A stretch of 64,000 nt of DNA from Azotobacter chroococcum (GCF_004339665.1 NZ_SMMU01000004.1:124001-188000), one strand, 5' to 3'. Shown: positions 9,541 to 18,181, numbered from the stretch's first letter. Notes: a model not told the origin generated them from the letters alone. Numbers and translations: made by a program.

Positions 9541-11202
9541 GTGCTTGTCCATCTGATCAGAGAGTCCCGCCGCCTGCTGGCCGCCGCCGCCGTCGTGAGC
9601 GTCGTATCCGGGGTGTGCAGCGTGCTGCTCGTCACCCAGATCAATGCCGCACTGACAGCGGGCAGCCCGGAGCAGCGCGCCAGCCTGGCCTGGCACTTCG
9701 CGGGCATCGCGCTGGCGGCGATGCTTGCCCACATGCTCTCGTCGGTGCTGTTCGAGCGCCTGAGCCAGCGCTCGCACGCCGAGCTGCGGCGCTTCATCTC
9801 GGAACGGGTGGTCGGCGCCGATTTTCGCCGGCTGGAGGAAATCGGCGGGCCGCGGGTGCAGTCGGCGCTGTCCGAGCACAGCGCCACGGTCGCCGAGTTC
9901 TTCGTCAGCTTCCCGGCCATCCTGGTCAATGCCATCGTCGTGGCCGGCTGCCTGACCTACATGGCCTGGCTGTCCTGGCAGATATTCCTCGCGGCGGCCG
10001 TGGTCATAGGACTGGGCTCGCTCGGTTACCACCTGGCCCATCTGCGGGCGATCCGCCATCTGGACGCCGCCTCCAAAGAGCAGGACCGCCTGTTCGGCCA
10101 CTTCCGCTCGCTGGTGGAGGGCGCCAAGGAGCTGCGTCTGCATGCGCTCAAGCGGGCGCGCTTCTCGAAGGAGGTGCTGGGCGCCTCGATCGAGGGCGTG
10201 CGCCGCGAGCGCACGCTCGGCATGTCGATCTTCGTCATCTCGGCGGCCTGGGGCAATTTCCTGATCTATGCCTTCATCGGTCTGGTGCTGTTCGTGCTGG
10301 TCGGCGATGTGCCCGACCGGGCGCGGATCATGACCGGCTTCGCGCTGGTCTTCGTCTACATGGTGGCGCCGCTGGAGAACCTGCTGCTCGCCCTGCCGAG
10401 GGCCAATCTGGCCAAGGTCTCGGCGGCGCGCATCGACGAGATCACCAGCGAGTTGCAGCAGGGCGAGGCCGAAGCCCTGCCGCAGGCGCCGGCCGCGCTC
10501 GCCAGCCTGAGCCTGGAGGGCGTCTGCCACCGCTATTACCACGAGGCGGCCGACGAGGTGTTCACCCTGGGGCCGGTCGACCTGGACTTCGCGCCCGGGC
10601 AGCTCAGTTTCCTGGTCGGCGGCAACGGCAGCGGCAAGACCAGCCTGGCCAAGCTGCTGGTGGGCCTCTACCGGCCGGAGGAGGGCGTGATCCGGCTCGA
10701 CGGCGAGGCGGTGGACGACGGCAACCGCGATGGCTACCGGCAGCACTTCTCGGCGATCTTCTCGGATTTCCACCTGTTCGAGCGCCTGCTCGATGCGCCC
10801 TCGGCCGATCTGGACGCCAAGGGCAACGCGCTGCTCGCCAAGCTCCACCTGCAGCACAAGGTACAGGTGCGCGACGGCGCCTTCACCACGCGCTCGCTCT
10901 CCCAGGGGCAGCGCAAGCGTCTGGCGCTGGTCGTGGCCTATCTCGAGGACCGCCCCTTCCTGGTCTTCGACGAGTGGGCGGCCGACCAGGACCCGGTATT
11001 CAAGGAAGTGTTCTACTGCGAGCTGCTCCCCGAACTGAAGGCCATGGGCAAGACCGTGCTGGTGATCTCCCACGACGACCGCTACTTCCACCTCGCCGAT
11101 CGCCTGATCCGCATGGAGAACGGCCAGGTGACGGCGGTCGAGACGCCGGCCCGGGCGGTGGCCGCGGAGCCGCAAACGAGCGCTGCCGGCGTGCCGTCAT
11201 GA
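9541..11202 (+). CDS. Siderophore precursor ABC exporter (PvdE / cyclic-peptide transporter family)
   Basis: A 553-residue fused permease-ATPase of the inner membrane. The first 300 residues hold about six hydrophobic segments. The ATPase half has Walker A GGNGSGKTS (about 360-368), the signature LSQGQRKR (about 450-457) and Walker B FLVFDEWAADQDP (about 470-482); the DEWAADQDP form is typical of the PvdE/SyrD group. PvdE carries the acylated pyoverdine precursor to the periplasm, where the acylase acts. The start is GTG with a GAGGTG site 10 bases upstream; its own iron-starvation promoter lies at 9471. Its stop overlaps the start of the next gene by 4 bases (ATGA), so the two are translationally coupled. 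Confidence 0.9.
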   Translation: MLVHLIRESRRLLAAAAVVSVVSGVCSVLLVTQINAALTAGSPEQRASLAWHFAGIALAAMLAHMLSSVLFERLSQRSHAELRRFISERVVGADFRRLEEIGGPRVQSALSEHSATVAEFFVSFPAILVNAIVVAGCLTYMAWLSWQIFLAAAVVIGLGSLGYHLAHLRAIRHLDAASKEQDRLFGHFRSLVEGAKELRLHALKRARFSKEVLGASIEGVRRERTLGMSIFVISAAWGNFLIYAFIGLVLFVLVGDVPDRARIMTGFALVFVYMVAPLENLLLALPRANLAKVSAARIDEITSELQQGEAEALPQAPAALASLSLEGVCHRYYHEAADEVFTLGPVDLDFAPGQLSFLVGGNGSGKTSLAKLLVGLYRPEEGVIRLDGEAVDDGNRDGYRQHFSAIFSDFHLFERLLDAPSADLDAKGNALLAKLHLQHKVQVRDGAFTTRSLSQGQRKRLALVVAYLEDRPFLVFDEWAADQDPVFKEVFYCELLPELKAMGKTVLVISHDDRYFHLADRLIRMENGQVTAVETPARAVAAEPQTSAAGVPS

Positions 11203-12539
11203 GGCTGCGCAGGCTTGTCGGGGCGGCCTGCGACGGGCTGCTGCGCCGCTTCGGCGGCGGGCGTTGGCGGATCGACCGGCCGCTGCTGGTGCTGATCCAT
11301 CGCTACGTGGGCCTGACGATGGCCGGCTTCCTGCTGGTGGCAGGCCTCACCGGCAGTCTGCTGGCCTGGAACGAGGAGCTGGAGGCCGCCATCAGCCCGG
11401 CGCTGTTCCATGCCGAGCCGCCCGGGCCGGAAGCCCGGCCGCTCGATCCCCTGGCCCTGCGCGCGCGCGTCCAGGACCTGCACCCGGAGGCCTTCGTGGC
11501 GCGCACGCCGCTGACGGTGGAGCCGGGCCGCTCGATGGTCTTTCGCCTCTTTGCGCTGCCCGACGCCAGCGGCGCGGTGCCCGAGCTGGCCAACGACCAG
11601 GTCTTCGTGAACCCGTACACGGGCGAGGTGCTCGGCGCGCGCAAGTGGGGCGACATCGCCCAGGGGCCGAAGAACCTCATGCCCTTCGTCTATCGCCTGC
11701 ACTACTCGCTGGCGCTGGGCAGCGTCGGCAGCTACCTCTTGGGCATCGTCGCCCTGTTGTGGACGCTGGACTGCTTCGCGGGCGCCTATCTGACCTTCCC
11801 GGCCCGCCAGCGCAACCGGGCGCCGCGTACGGCGGGAAAAGGCTGGCCGGCCCGCTGGTGGCCGGCATGGCAGGTGCGCTGGACGGGCGGCAGCTACAAG
11901 CTGAACTTCGACCTGCACCGTGCCGGCGGCCTGTGGCCGTGGGCGATGCTGTTCGTGCTGGCCTGGAGCAGCGTGGCCTTCAACCTGTCCGAGGTCTACG
12001 ACCCGGTGATGAAGGCGCTGTTCGCCCATCAGCCGGACGCGGCGGAGAGGCGGAGCCCGGCGTCCTTGCCGCTCGAGCCGGACCTCGACTGGTTCGAGGC
12101 GCGCGAGACCGGCCGCCGCCTGATGGCCCGGGAGGCGCAGGCGCAGGGCTTCGCCGTGCAGTGGGAGGACGCGCTCACCTACGACCCGCGCAGCGGGCAG
12201 TACCGCTACCGGGTGCACAGCGATCGCGACCTGTCGCAGCACTGGGGCGGCACCCAGGTGAGCTTCGACGCCAACTCCGGCGCGCTCGTGCACGTCTGGC
12301 TGCCCACCGGCGCGGCCAGCGGCGACACCCTCCGCAGCTGGTTCGTCAGCCTGCACATGGCGGCGCTGTGGGGTCTGCCGTTCAAACTCTTCGTCTGCGT
12401 GCTGGGCCTGGCCGTGGCCATGCTGTCGGTCACCGGGACGCTGATCTGGTGGAGAAAGCGCCAGGGCCGCGTCAAGATGGCGGGCAAGCGGATGGCGGAG
12501 AACGCCGTTGCCCATGCGGCGAGGCTGGATGGGCAATGA
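11199..12539 (+). CDS. PepSY-domain inner-membrane protein, possible ferrisiderophore reductase
   Basis: A 446-residue membrane protein of the PepSY-TM family. Four hydrophobic segments are clear: near 35-55 (LTMAGFLLVAGLTGSLLAW), 180-200 (SYLLGIVALLWTLDCFAGAYL), 245-265 and 395-420. A large periplasmic segment between the first two contains the PepSY-like repeat ending DQVFVNPYTGEVLG. In pseudomonads the related FpvG reduces ferripyoverdine in the periplasm to release iron. The 4-base overlap with the exporter gene and the siderophore context support the same role here, but no heme or flavin site can be read with certainty, so the reductase activity is inferred from the family. Confidence 0.8.
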   Translation: MRLRRLVGAACDGLLRRFGGGRWRIDRPLLVLIHRYVGLTMAGFLLVAGLTGSLLAWNEELEAAISPALFHAEPPGPEARPLDPLALRARVQDLHPEAFVARTPLTVEPGRSMVFRLFALPDASGAVPELANDQVFVNPYTGEVLGARKWGDIAQGPKNLMPFVYRLHYSLALGSVGSYLLGIVALLWTLDCFAGAYLTFPARQRNRAPRTAGKGWPARWWPAWQVRWTGGSYKLNFDLHRAGGLWPWAMLFVLAWSSVAFNLSEVYDPVMKALFAHQPDAAERRSPASLPLEPDLDWFEARETGRRLMAREAQAQGFAVQWEDALTYDPRSGQYRYRVHSDRDLSQHWGGTQVSFDANSGALVHVWLPTGAASGDTLRSWFVSLHMAALWGLPFKLFVCVLGLAVAMLSVTGTLIWWRKRQGRVKMAGKRMAENAVAHAARLDGQ

Positions 12540-12610
12540 GGTTTTGATGGTCGCGGTGTGCTGCCCGGGGATTGAGCCTGCCCTTCGGCGGCGACTGCCC
12601 GCACCGCCCT

Positions 12611-12804
12611 TGTAGGAGCCAGCTGGCTGGCGATGCCTTTGCGTCGGGTCCTGATCGCCAGCAGGCTGGCTCCTGCGGGACAGGGAAACGCGGACAGCGT
12701 TTTTCCTCTACCTTCGCGCTTGTGGTGGGAAAGGCCTGCGGCCGTTTCCCACCCTACGAATCCGGACCCGGGCGTAGAGTGGAAAACCGCGCAGCGTTTT
12801 CCAC
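12611..12804. repeat. Cluster of four REP-like palindromes
   Basis: The 348-base gap 12540-12887 contains four imperfect palindromes in a row: GTAGGAGCCAGC...GCTGGCTCCTGC (12611-12677), GGAAACGC...GCGTTTTTCC (12684-12706), GGTGGGAAA...TTTCCCACC (12724-12753) and GTGGAAAAC...GTTTTCCAC (12779-12804). The first has the TGTAGGAGCC form seen in pseudomonad REP elements. The third and fourth belong to the same family as the palindrome at 37216-37247. They lie between convergent genes, the usual place for such elements. No transposase gene is nearby. Confidence 0.7.
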
Positions 12805-12887
12805 CGCTGCCATGACCCGAAGGATCTGCCGCCATTCCCGGCCGGTTGCGCCCCAGCCAGTCGGCCAGCAGCGCGGTGGGGCGCGCC

Positions 12888-13655
12888 TCACTGCACCACG
12901 GCGATCGGATGCCCGCTGTCGGGATGCTGCAGCACGCGCATCGGAATGCCGTGGATCGCCTCCAGGGTGGCGGGATTCATCAGCGCGGCCGGGCTGCCGC
13001 TGGCCAGCAGGCGGCCGCCGTGCAGGGCGACCAGCCGGTCGCAGTAGCGGGCGGCCAGGTTGATGTCGTGCAGCGCCACCACCACGCCCAGGGCCAGGCG
13101 CCGGCTGAGTTCGCGCAGGCGGACGAGGATGTCCAGCCGGCGGGCCAGGTCGAGCGCCGCCACGGGCTCGTCGAGCAGCAGGTAGCGGGTGTTCCGCGCC
13201 AGCAGCATGGCCAGCCAGACACGTTGCCGTTCGCCGTCGGAGAGCCGGTCGACCCGCTGCCCGGCGAGCTCCGCGGTGCCGGTCAGCTCCAGCGCGCGCT
13301 CGGCCTGCAGCCGGTCGCAGGCGCCGAAGCGCCCCAGCAGGCCGCGCCAGGGATGGCAGCCGAAGCCGACCAGTTCGCACACCCTCAGGGTACACGTCGC
13401 CGGCACTCGCTGCGGCAGATAGGCGACCAGGCTGGCGAACTCGCGCGCGGACCAGGCGGCCAGCGGTCGCTCGTCCAGCCGCAGCAGGCCGCCGCTCGGC
13501 GCCAGCTGGCGGGCCAGCAGCCCGAGCAGGGTGGACTTGCCCGAGCCGTTGTGGCCGATCAGGCCGACCATCTGGCCGCGGGGGATCTGCAGGCTGACCG
13601 GGTGCAGCAGGGGGCGGCCGGCCAGGTTGAAGCTGACGTCATTCAGCTCGAACAT
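12888..13655 (-). CDS. Iron-siderophore ABC transporter ATPase (FhuC/FepC family)
   Basis: A 255-residue cytoplasmic ATPase that would energise uptake of a ferric siderophore or heme across the inner membrane. Walker A is GHNGSGKST (about 34-42), the signature LSDGERQRV (about 138-146), Walker B YLLLDEPVAALD (about 157-168), and the switch His is in VVALHDINLAA. It is alone: no permease or binding protein gene adjoins it in the window, so its membrane partner must be encoded elsewhere. A Fur-box-like palindrome lies about 65-80 bases upstream of the ATG, so it is probably repressed by Fe-Fur. Confidence 0.88.
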   Translation of the reverse strand: MFELNDVSFNLAGRPLLHPVSLQIPRGQMVGLIGHNGSGKSTLLGLLARQLAPSGGLLRLDERPLAAWSAREFASLVAYLPQRVPATCTLRVCELVGFGCHPWRGLLGRFGACDRLQAERALELTGTAELAGQRVDRLSDGERQRVWLAMLLARNTRYLLLDEPVAALDLARRLDILVRLRELSRRLALGVVVALHDINLAARYCDRLVALHGGRLLASGSPAALMNPATLEAIHGIPMRVLQHPDSGHPIAVVQ

Positions 13656-14058
13656 CGGAACTCCGCTCCTTGTGTAGCAGAGCAGCAGCGCTGCGGGGGA
13701 GCCGGGACTTTAATTCAGATAATAATGCTTATCAATTGCTATTCTGGCTCGGACGGCTCTGGGGCGCGGCCGGGAAGGAATCCTTCCGGCAAAATAGGAA
13801 ATAAAATTCTAAAGCTGTATTTACTGGAATTTTTTTCAATCAAGGTTCAGTCCTGCCAGAGCCGTTTCACTGTACTCGGGCATGCCGTTCGCCCCAAAAG
13901 GTGAGCGGAAACCGGGTGAAAATGTATTGTTTCGGCAATGGCCGGCGGCTGATGGCCGGTTGAGGAACTGCCGGCTTCGGAACTTGCCGCAGGCAAGTCG
14001 CTGGCCAGTCGTTGAGGTGTTGAACAGGCATTTGATGCAGGAGGGTATTTTGAATTCC
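13656..14058. other. AT-rich intergenic region between divergent genes
   Basis: A 403-base gap. It contains a Fur-box-like site (13718-13736) next to the ABC ATPase gene and a markedly AT-rich segment (about 13711-13850) that contrasts with the GC-rich surroundings. Promoters for both flanking genes are likely here, but none can be pinned down. No open frame with coding character was seen. Confidence 0.5.
13718..13736 (-). promoter_or_regulatory. Fur-box-like operator
   Basis: The 19 bases from 13718 (GATAATAATGCTTATCAAT) contain the inverted arms GATAA and TTATC and resemble the Fur consensus GATAATGATAATCATTATC. The site lies upstream of the ferric-siderophore ATPase gene on the minus strand. 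Confidence 0.6.
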
Positions 14059-14577
14059 ATGGAAAGATCGTTGAGGCTCTTGTCAGTACTGGGCATCGCT
14101 GTATGTCTTTCCGGCCAGGCATTCGCGTCGCAGGCATCGCCCGAGCGCCAGGCGGAGGTCGCCCGGCGTGGTACGCAGGTGATGCCCTTCGCCTTGAGCC
14201 AGACCACGCATGTCTTCGAAAGAACGCCCGACGGCGGCGTACAGAAAGTCGTCCTGAAGGACGGTGCGGACCCCGCCCAGCTGAGGCTGGTCCGTCAGCA
14301 TCTGCAGGACATCGGCGATCAGTTCGCCAAGGGGGATTTTTCCGGCCCGGAAACCATCCATGGCCACGACATGCCGGGCCTCGAGGCGCTCAGGCAGGCC
14401 AAGCCGGGCGAGATGTCGGTGAAGTACGCGGATCTCCAGAACGGTGCGCAGCTGCAGTTCATCGCCAGCAGGCCCGAGCTGATCCATGCGCTTCACAGCT
14501 GGATCGGCGCCCAGCTCGGCGACCACGGCAAGGACGCTGTGGAGGGGCATTCCGCGCATCATCACTCGATGCACTGA
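14059..14577 (+). CDS. Secreted protein of unknown function with His-rich tail
   Basis: A 172-residue protein with a clear signal peptide (MERSLRLLSVLGIAVCLSGQAFAS). The mature part has MPFALSQTTHVFERTPDGG, an HGHDMPGLEALR motif, and a C-terminal tail rich in histidine (HGKDAVEGHSAHHHSMH). The central motifs resemble a small family often labelled aspartate carbamoyltransferase in databases, which it clearly is not, since it has none of that enzyme's motifs and is far too short. The conserved His residues and tail suggest metal binding, but no function can be assigned. The best ribosome site (GGAGGG) sits 5 bases before an in-frame TTG at 14050, three codons upstream, which may be the real start. 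The frame extends further upstream without a stop. It converges on vnfX. Confidence 0.65.
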   Translation: MERSLRLLSVLGIAVCLSGQAFASQASPERQAEVARRGTQVMPFALSQTTHVFERTPDGGVQKVVLKDGADPAQLRLVRQHLQDIGDQFAKGDFSGPETIHGHDMPGLEALRQAKPGEMSVKYADLQNGAQLQFIASRPELIHALHSWIGAQLGDHGKDAVEGHSAHHHSMH

Positions 14578-14619
14578 GCGTCGACCGCCGCCTCTGTAGC
14601 GGCGCACGGGAGATGACGG

Positions 14620-15168
14620 CTACTCCAGCTCGTCGATGGAGGTGATCAGGCGCAGGCCGCCGGCGGATTCGCGGGGCGCGGCGGGGGCCTGGGCGGTGCG
14701 TTCGGCCCTGGCCTTGGCGCGCTCGACCCAGCTCAGGCCGCCGCAGTGCAGGGCGAGGCTGACCTCGTTGAGCAGGTCCTCGATGGTCTGGCCGGTGCCG
14801 ACGATGATCGGCTGGATGCCGGCGGCGATCAGCCGCTTGATCGACGAGGTGCCGATCGAGGCGGCGTAGATCGCCGAGCAGCCGTCGAGGAACTCCAGCT
14901 TGGCGATCACCTTGTCTTCCGGCGGCTTGGCGGCGAGGCGTTCCAGTTCCTCGGCGCTGAGCTGCAGGTCGACGACGTTGGCGGTTTCCTCGTCGGTCGA
15001 CAGGGCCTTGAGGCGGTTCTCGCCCTTCATGTCGACCTTGACGAATTCGCCGACGCCAAGCAGTTCGGCGTAGCCCGGCGAGACGTCGTAGACCACCAGG
15101 GTGTCGGCGGCGCCGAAGTGCAGGTTGACGTTGACGCGGTCGTTGGAGGCGAAGGCGACTTTGATCAT
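14620..15168 (-). CDS. vnfX: VnfX, V-nitrogenase cofactor-binding protein
   Basis: A 182-residue protein of the NifX/VnfX family. The first 110 residues form the cofactor-binding domain (MIKVAFASNDRVNVNLHFG, then DGCSAIYAASIGTSSIKRL and PIIVGTGQTIEDLL). The tail of about 60 residues is Ala/Arg-rich and longer than in NifX. VnfX holds NifB-cofactor and a vanadium-containing intermediate during FeV-cofactor assembly and passes it to VnfEN. Its ATG overlaps the stop of vnfN by 4 bases (ATGA), so it is the last gene of the vnfENX operon. The downstream gene is convergent, and no further vnf gene follows in the window. Confidence 0.9.
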   Translation of the reverse strand: MIKVAFASNDRVNVNLHFGAADTLVVYDVSPGYAELLGVGEFVKVDMKGENRLKALSTDEETANVVDLQLSAEELERLAAKPPEDKVIAKLEFLDGCSAIYAASIGTSSIKRLIAAGIQPIIVGTGQTIEDLLNEVSLALHCGGLSWVERAKARAERTAQAPAAPRESAGGLRLITSIDELE

Positions 15169-16550
15169 GCGGAAATGCTCCTCGCGGAAGGTGCGGCGGC
15201 GCCGTCGAAGTCCTGGCGCAGCGGCGAGTGGTAGGGGGCGATGCCGGCGCCCCGGGGGGCGAACAGGTTGGCCAGTTCGAAGAGCAGCTGGCGCGCGCCG
15301 CGGTAGCCGACCCACAGGCGCGCCGCCGCGCCGTAGTGGTCGTACTGCGGGAAGCCCGCGCGCAGCAGCGGGATGCCCAGGCGCTCGGCGCTCTGCAGGG
15401 CGTGGGAGTTGCCGATCAGCAGCTGCGCGCCGGCGGCGCGGGCGCGCTCCTCGAGATCCTCGAAGTCGCCGACCACCACCTCCTCGACGTTCAGCGCCTG
15501 CAGCGCCGCCGTGCGGCAGGGGCTGACCGCGGCGACCAGGCGGGCGCCGATGTCGTCGAGAAAGCGCCCGAGGGCGACCAACTGGTCGGCGTCGGCGCCG
15601 ATGGCGATGCGCGCGCCGCCGACCGGGACGTAGCTGTCGACCAGGGCGTCGAGCAGCTGCTCGCGCTGGCGGAGGATGCGTGCCGGCACCGGGCGGCCGG
15701 AGACGTCGGCGAGCGCCTGGACGAAGGCGTCGCAGTCGGCCAGCGCGGTCAGCCCGGGCAGGCGCAGGTCCGGCACCCCGGTGCGCGCCTGCAAGAGGTC
15801 GGCGGCGCTGCCGAGGGAGTCGCCGATCACCAGGGTCAGCGCCGAGCGGCCCATGGCGGCGATCGCCTGGCGGCTGGTGCCGCCGCTGGTCAGGGTGCTG
15901 TAGCCCTGGGGCGTCAGGTGGCCGTCGAGGGAGTCGGCAAGGTCGGGAAGGATCACCGCCTGCAGGCCGAAGGCCTCGATCCATTCGCGGATCGCCTCGA
16001 CGTCGGCGGGGGTCAGCATCGATCCGGCCAGCAGGTTGACCTGGCGATGGGCGCGCTGCGCCGCCGGCAGTACGGCGTCCGGCACCAGGGCCTCGATGAT
16101 CGCCTGCACCGCCAGGGCGTAGCCGCTCTCCAGCCCGCCGAGGGTGTCCGGGGTGTTCACCGCGATGACGCTGGCGCTTTCGCAGCGGCCGGCGTGAAAG
16201 CTGCGCAGCACGCGGCGGATGTCGGCGCCCTGCATTTCCACCAGGCCGGTGGTGACCAGCCCGATCACCTCCGGGCGGTGTTCGTCGATCACTGTGGCCA
16301 GGCCTTCCTGCAGCCGCTCGTCGCCGCCGAGCACGCTGCTGAACATGTCGAGCGCGGTGGTCTGCAGCGGGATGGGCTCGCGGAAGTGGCGGGTGAAGAA
16401 CACCTTGCTGAACGCCGTGCAGCCCTGGGCGCCGTGTTCCAGGGGCAGGCTGCGGGCCAGGCCGAGGAAGGCCAGCGCGGCGCCCATCGGCTGGCTGACG
16501 CGCAGCGGGTTGACGCTCAGCGGCTTGTTGGTCTGGACGATCCGGGCCAT
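15165..16550 (-). CDS. vnfN: VnfN, FeV-cofactor scaffold subunit beta
   Basis: A 461-residue member of the nitrogenase component 1 family. Together with VnfE it forms the scaffold on which the NifB product is converted to FeV-cofactor. The N-terminus (LSVNPLRVSQPMGAALAFLG) and the segments HGAQGCTAFSKVFFTRHFREPIPL and TTGLVEMQGADI are typical of NifN/VnfN, including the Cys of GAQGC used for the interface cluster. It begins 1 base after vnfE stops. That these are the V-system versions rather than nifE/nifN is judged from the adjacent vnfA and from the VnfA-type promoter. Confidence 0.92.
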   Translation of the reverse strand: MARIVQTNKPLSVNPLRVSQPMGAALAFLGLARSLPLEHGAQGCTAFSKVFFTRHFREPIPLQTTALDMFSSVLGGDERLQEGLATVIDEHRPEVIGLVTTGLVEMQGADIRRVLRSFHAGRCESASVIAVNTPDTLGGLESGYALAVQAIIEALVPDAVLPAAQRAHRQVNLLAGSMLTPADVEAIREWIEAFGLQAVILPDLADSLDGHLTPQGYSTLTSGGTSRQAIAAMGRSALTLVIGDSLGSAADLLQARTGVPDLRLPGLTALADCDAFVQALADVSGRPVPARILRQREQLLDALVDSYVPVGGARIAIGADADQLVALGRFLDDIGARLVAAVSPCRTAALQALNVEEVVVGDFEDLEERARAAGAQLLIGNSHALQSAERLGIPLLRAGFPQYDHYGAAARLWVGYRGARQLLFELANLFAPRGAGIAPYHSPLRQDFDGAAAPSARSISA

Positions 16551-16551
16551 G

Positions 16552-17961
16552 TCAGGCTTCCTCCAGCAGGGCTGTCGTGGTGCTCGCGCGCACCCAGCGC
16601 GGCTCCTGGCGCACGCGCTGCCACACCGGGCTGTGCACGGCCAGCGCCAGCTGGCGGGCCAGTTCGACGAAGCCTGCGTAGCCTGCGTAGCCGAAGTCGC
16701 GTTCGTGGTTGATGTCGAGGAAGGCCAGGCGCGCCTTGAGCGCGGCGTACAGGTAGCGGCCGCCGGCGATCAGGATGTCGGCGCCGCTCTCGATGCAGGT
16801 GGCGATCAGCGCGCCCTGGTCGTTGTCGTCGATCATCCGGGCGTTCGCCCCCATCAGTTCGCGGATCCGCGCGCGGTCCTCCTCGGTGGATTTCTCGGTG
16901 CCGGTGGCGATCACCTCGACGCCGAGATCCTGCAGCGCCGAGACCACCGACCAGGATTTCACCCCGCCGGAGAAGATCAGCGCGCGCTTGCCGGCCAGCC
17001 GTTCGCGCCAGGGGGCGAGCGCCGCCCTGGCCTTGTTCTCCTCGCGCAGGATCAACAGCTCGGTGCGCACCGACAGCGACGGGTCGTCGATCGCCCTGGC
17101 GAAGTCGCGCAGCGCCTGGGAGGTGTCGGCGATGCCGTAGAAGCTGCCCTCGAAGAACGGCGTGCCGTAGTCCTCGCGCAGGTGGCGGGCGACGTTGAGC
17201 ATGGCCTTGGAGCAGACCACCATGTTGGCCTTGGCGCGGTGCATGGTCTGGACCTCGCGAAAGCGCGCGTCGCCGGAGAGGGTGCAGAGGATGCGCAGGC
17301 CGAGTTCGTCGAACAGCGGCGCGACGCGCCAGAACTCGCCGGCGATGTTGTATTCGCCGATCAGGTTGACGTCGTGCACCTTGATCCCGCGGCCGACGGC
17401 GCCTTGCGGAACCGGCGCCGGCTCGCGGCTGCCGATGACGTGGCGGTAGAGGGTCTCGCCGGCGATGCGGTTGCCCAGGCTCTTGGTGCCGTAGAAGCCG
17501 GCGCCGTCCACCGGGATCACCGGCACGCCCCAGCGCTGGCTGGCGTCGCGCGCCACCGCCTCGATATCGTCGCCCTGCATGGCCGGCACGCAGGTGCCGT
17601 AGACGAACACCGCCTGCGGACGGTAGCGCTCGACCGCCCGGCGGATCGCGTGGAACAGCTTCTTCTCGCCGCGGCCCATGATCACGTCGACGTCGGACAG
17701 CTCGGTGGTCATCCCCAGGCGGTACAGCTGCGGGCCGGAGGAGCTGCTGCCGCGCAGGTCCCAGGAACTGCCGGCGCAGCCGATCGGGCCGTGGACGATG
17801 TGCGCGGCGTCGGCGATCGGCAGGATGGCGATCTGCGCGCCGTCGAAGGCGCAGCCGCCCTGGGTGGCGCCGGGGCGCGAACGCGAACAGCCGGTCTTGC
17901 CCGCCGTGTTGTGGGTGCAGGCCGGCTCGTCGAGCAGGTTGTGGATTTCGGTCTGGTTCAT
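16552..17961 (-). CDS. vnfE: VnfE, FeV-cofactor scaffold subunit alpha
   Basis: A 469-residue member of the nitrogenase component 1 family and partner of VnfN. Conserved features include [30 protein letters not shown] near the N-terminus (cluster-ligating Cys in GGCAF and GPIGCAG), [17 protein letters not shown] (third Cys), and [17 protein letters not shown] near the C-terminus. The frame is open upstream to 18093, but the ATG at 17961 with an AAGGGG site fits the family. It is the first gene of vnfENX and is preceded by a sigma-54 promoter and VnfA-type sites. The gap to vnfA is 253 bases. Confidence 0.92.
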   Translation of the reverse strand: MNQTEIHNLLDEPACTHNTAGKTGCSRSRPGATQGGCAFDGAQIAILPIADAAHIVHGPIGCAGSSWDLRGSSSSGPQLYRLGMTTELSDVDVIMGRGEKKLFHAIRRAVERYRPQAVFVYGTCVPAMQGDDIEAVARDASQRWGVPVIPVDGAGFYGTKSLGNRIAGETLYRHVIGSREPAPVPQGAVGRGIKVHDVNLIGEYNIAGEFWRVAPLFDELGLRILCTLSGDARFREVQTMHRAKANMVVCSKAMLNVARHLREDYGTPFFEGSFYGIADTSQALRDFARAIDDPSLSVRTELLILREENKARAALAPWRERLAGKRALIFSGGVKSWSVVSALQDLGVEVIATGTEKSTEEDRARIRELMGANARMIDDNDQGALIATCIESGADILIAGGRYLYAALKARLAFLDINHERDFGYAGYAGFVELARQLALAVHSPVWQRVRQEPRWVRASTTTALLEEA

Positions 17962-18076
17962 CGTACCCCTTCGGACGGGCAGCGGCCGTCGCGTGCGGTG
18001 GATGGAAAAGTGCCGTTCGGCGGGCGGAGCGCGTGCGGCGGGGAGCGCTCCGCCGCGAACCCCTGAAGAAGGCTGG

Positions 18077-18092
18077 AGCAAACAGCGCGCCA
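18077..18092 (-). promoter_or_regulatory. Sigma-54 promoter of vnfENX
   Basis: On the minus strand it reads TGGCGCG, 4 bases, TTGCT, against the consensus TGGCACG-N4-TTGCW: only one base differs, and the invariant GG and GC are correctly spaced. It lies about 115 bases before the vnfE ATG and just downstream of two VnfA-type sites. Confidence 0.85.
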
Positions 18093-18146
18093 AACCCGGA
18101 AAGCCGCGCCGTAGAGCGGGTTTGCCGGGGGAGACGGGGCCTGGGC

Positions 18147-18181
18147 GTACCGCGGCGAACGATCCCTGTACGCGGCGGTAC
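18147..18181. promoter_or_regulatory. Two VnfA-type activator sites upstream of vnfE
   Basis: GTAC-N6-GAAC at 18147-18160 and GTAC-N6-GTAC at 18168-18181, with 7 bases between them. The two forms match the pattern known for VnfA at the A. vinelandii vnfE promoter (one GTAC-N6-GAAC and one GTAC-N6-GTAC). They end about 55 bases upstream of the -24 element, a normal distance for a sigma-54 activator. Confidence 0.8.

Noticed and set aside
12540-12887. A CRISPR array or small RNA gene in the palindrome cluster
   Set aside because: The units are palindromes of different lengths and families, without regular spacers; they fit REP elements better.
14059-14577. Naming the secreted protein aspartate carbamoyltransferase
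   Set aside because: It is 172 residues, exported, and lacks the carbamoyl-phosphate motif; the real enzyme is pyrB at 47982-48998.
15165-17961. Calling the scaffold genes nifE and nifN, and the regulator nifA or anfA
   Set aside because: The regulator has the VnfA Cys motif and sequence, the promoter has VnfA-type sites, and the order vnfA-vnfE-vnfN-vnfX is the V-system order.
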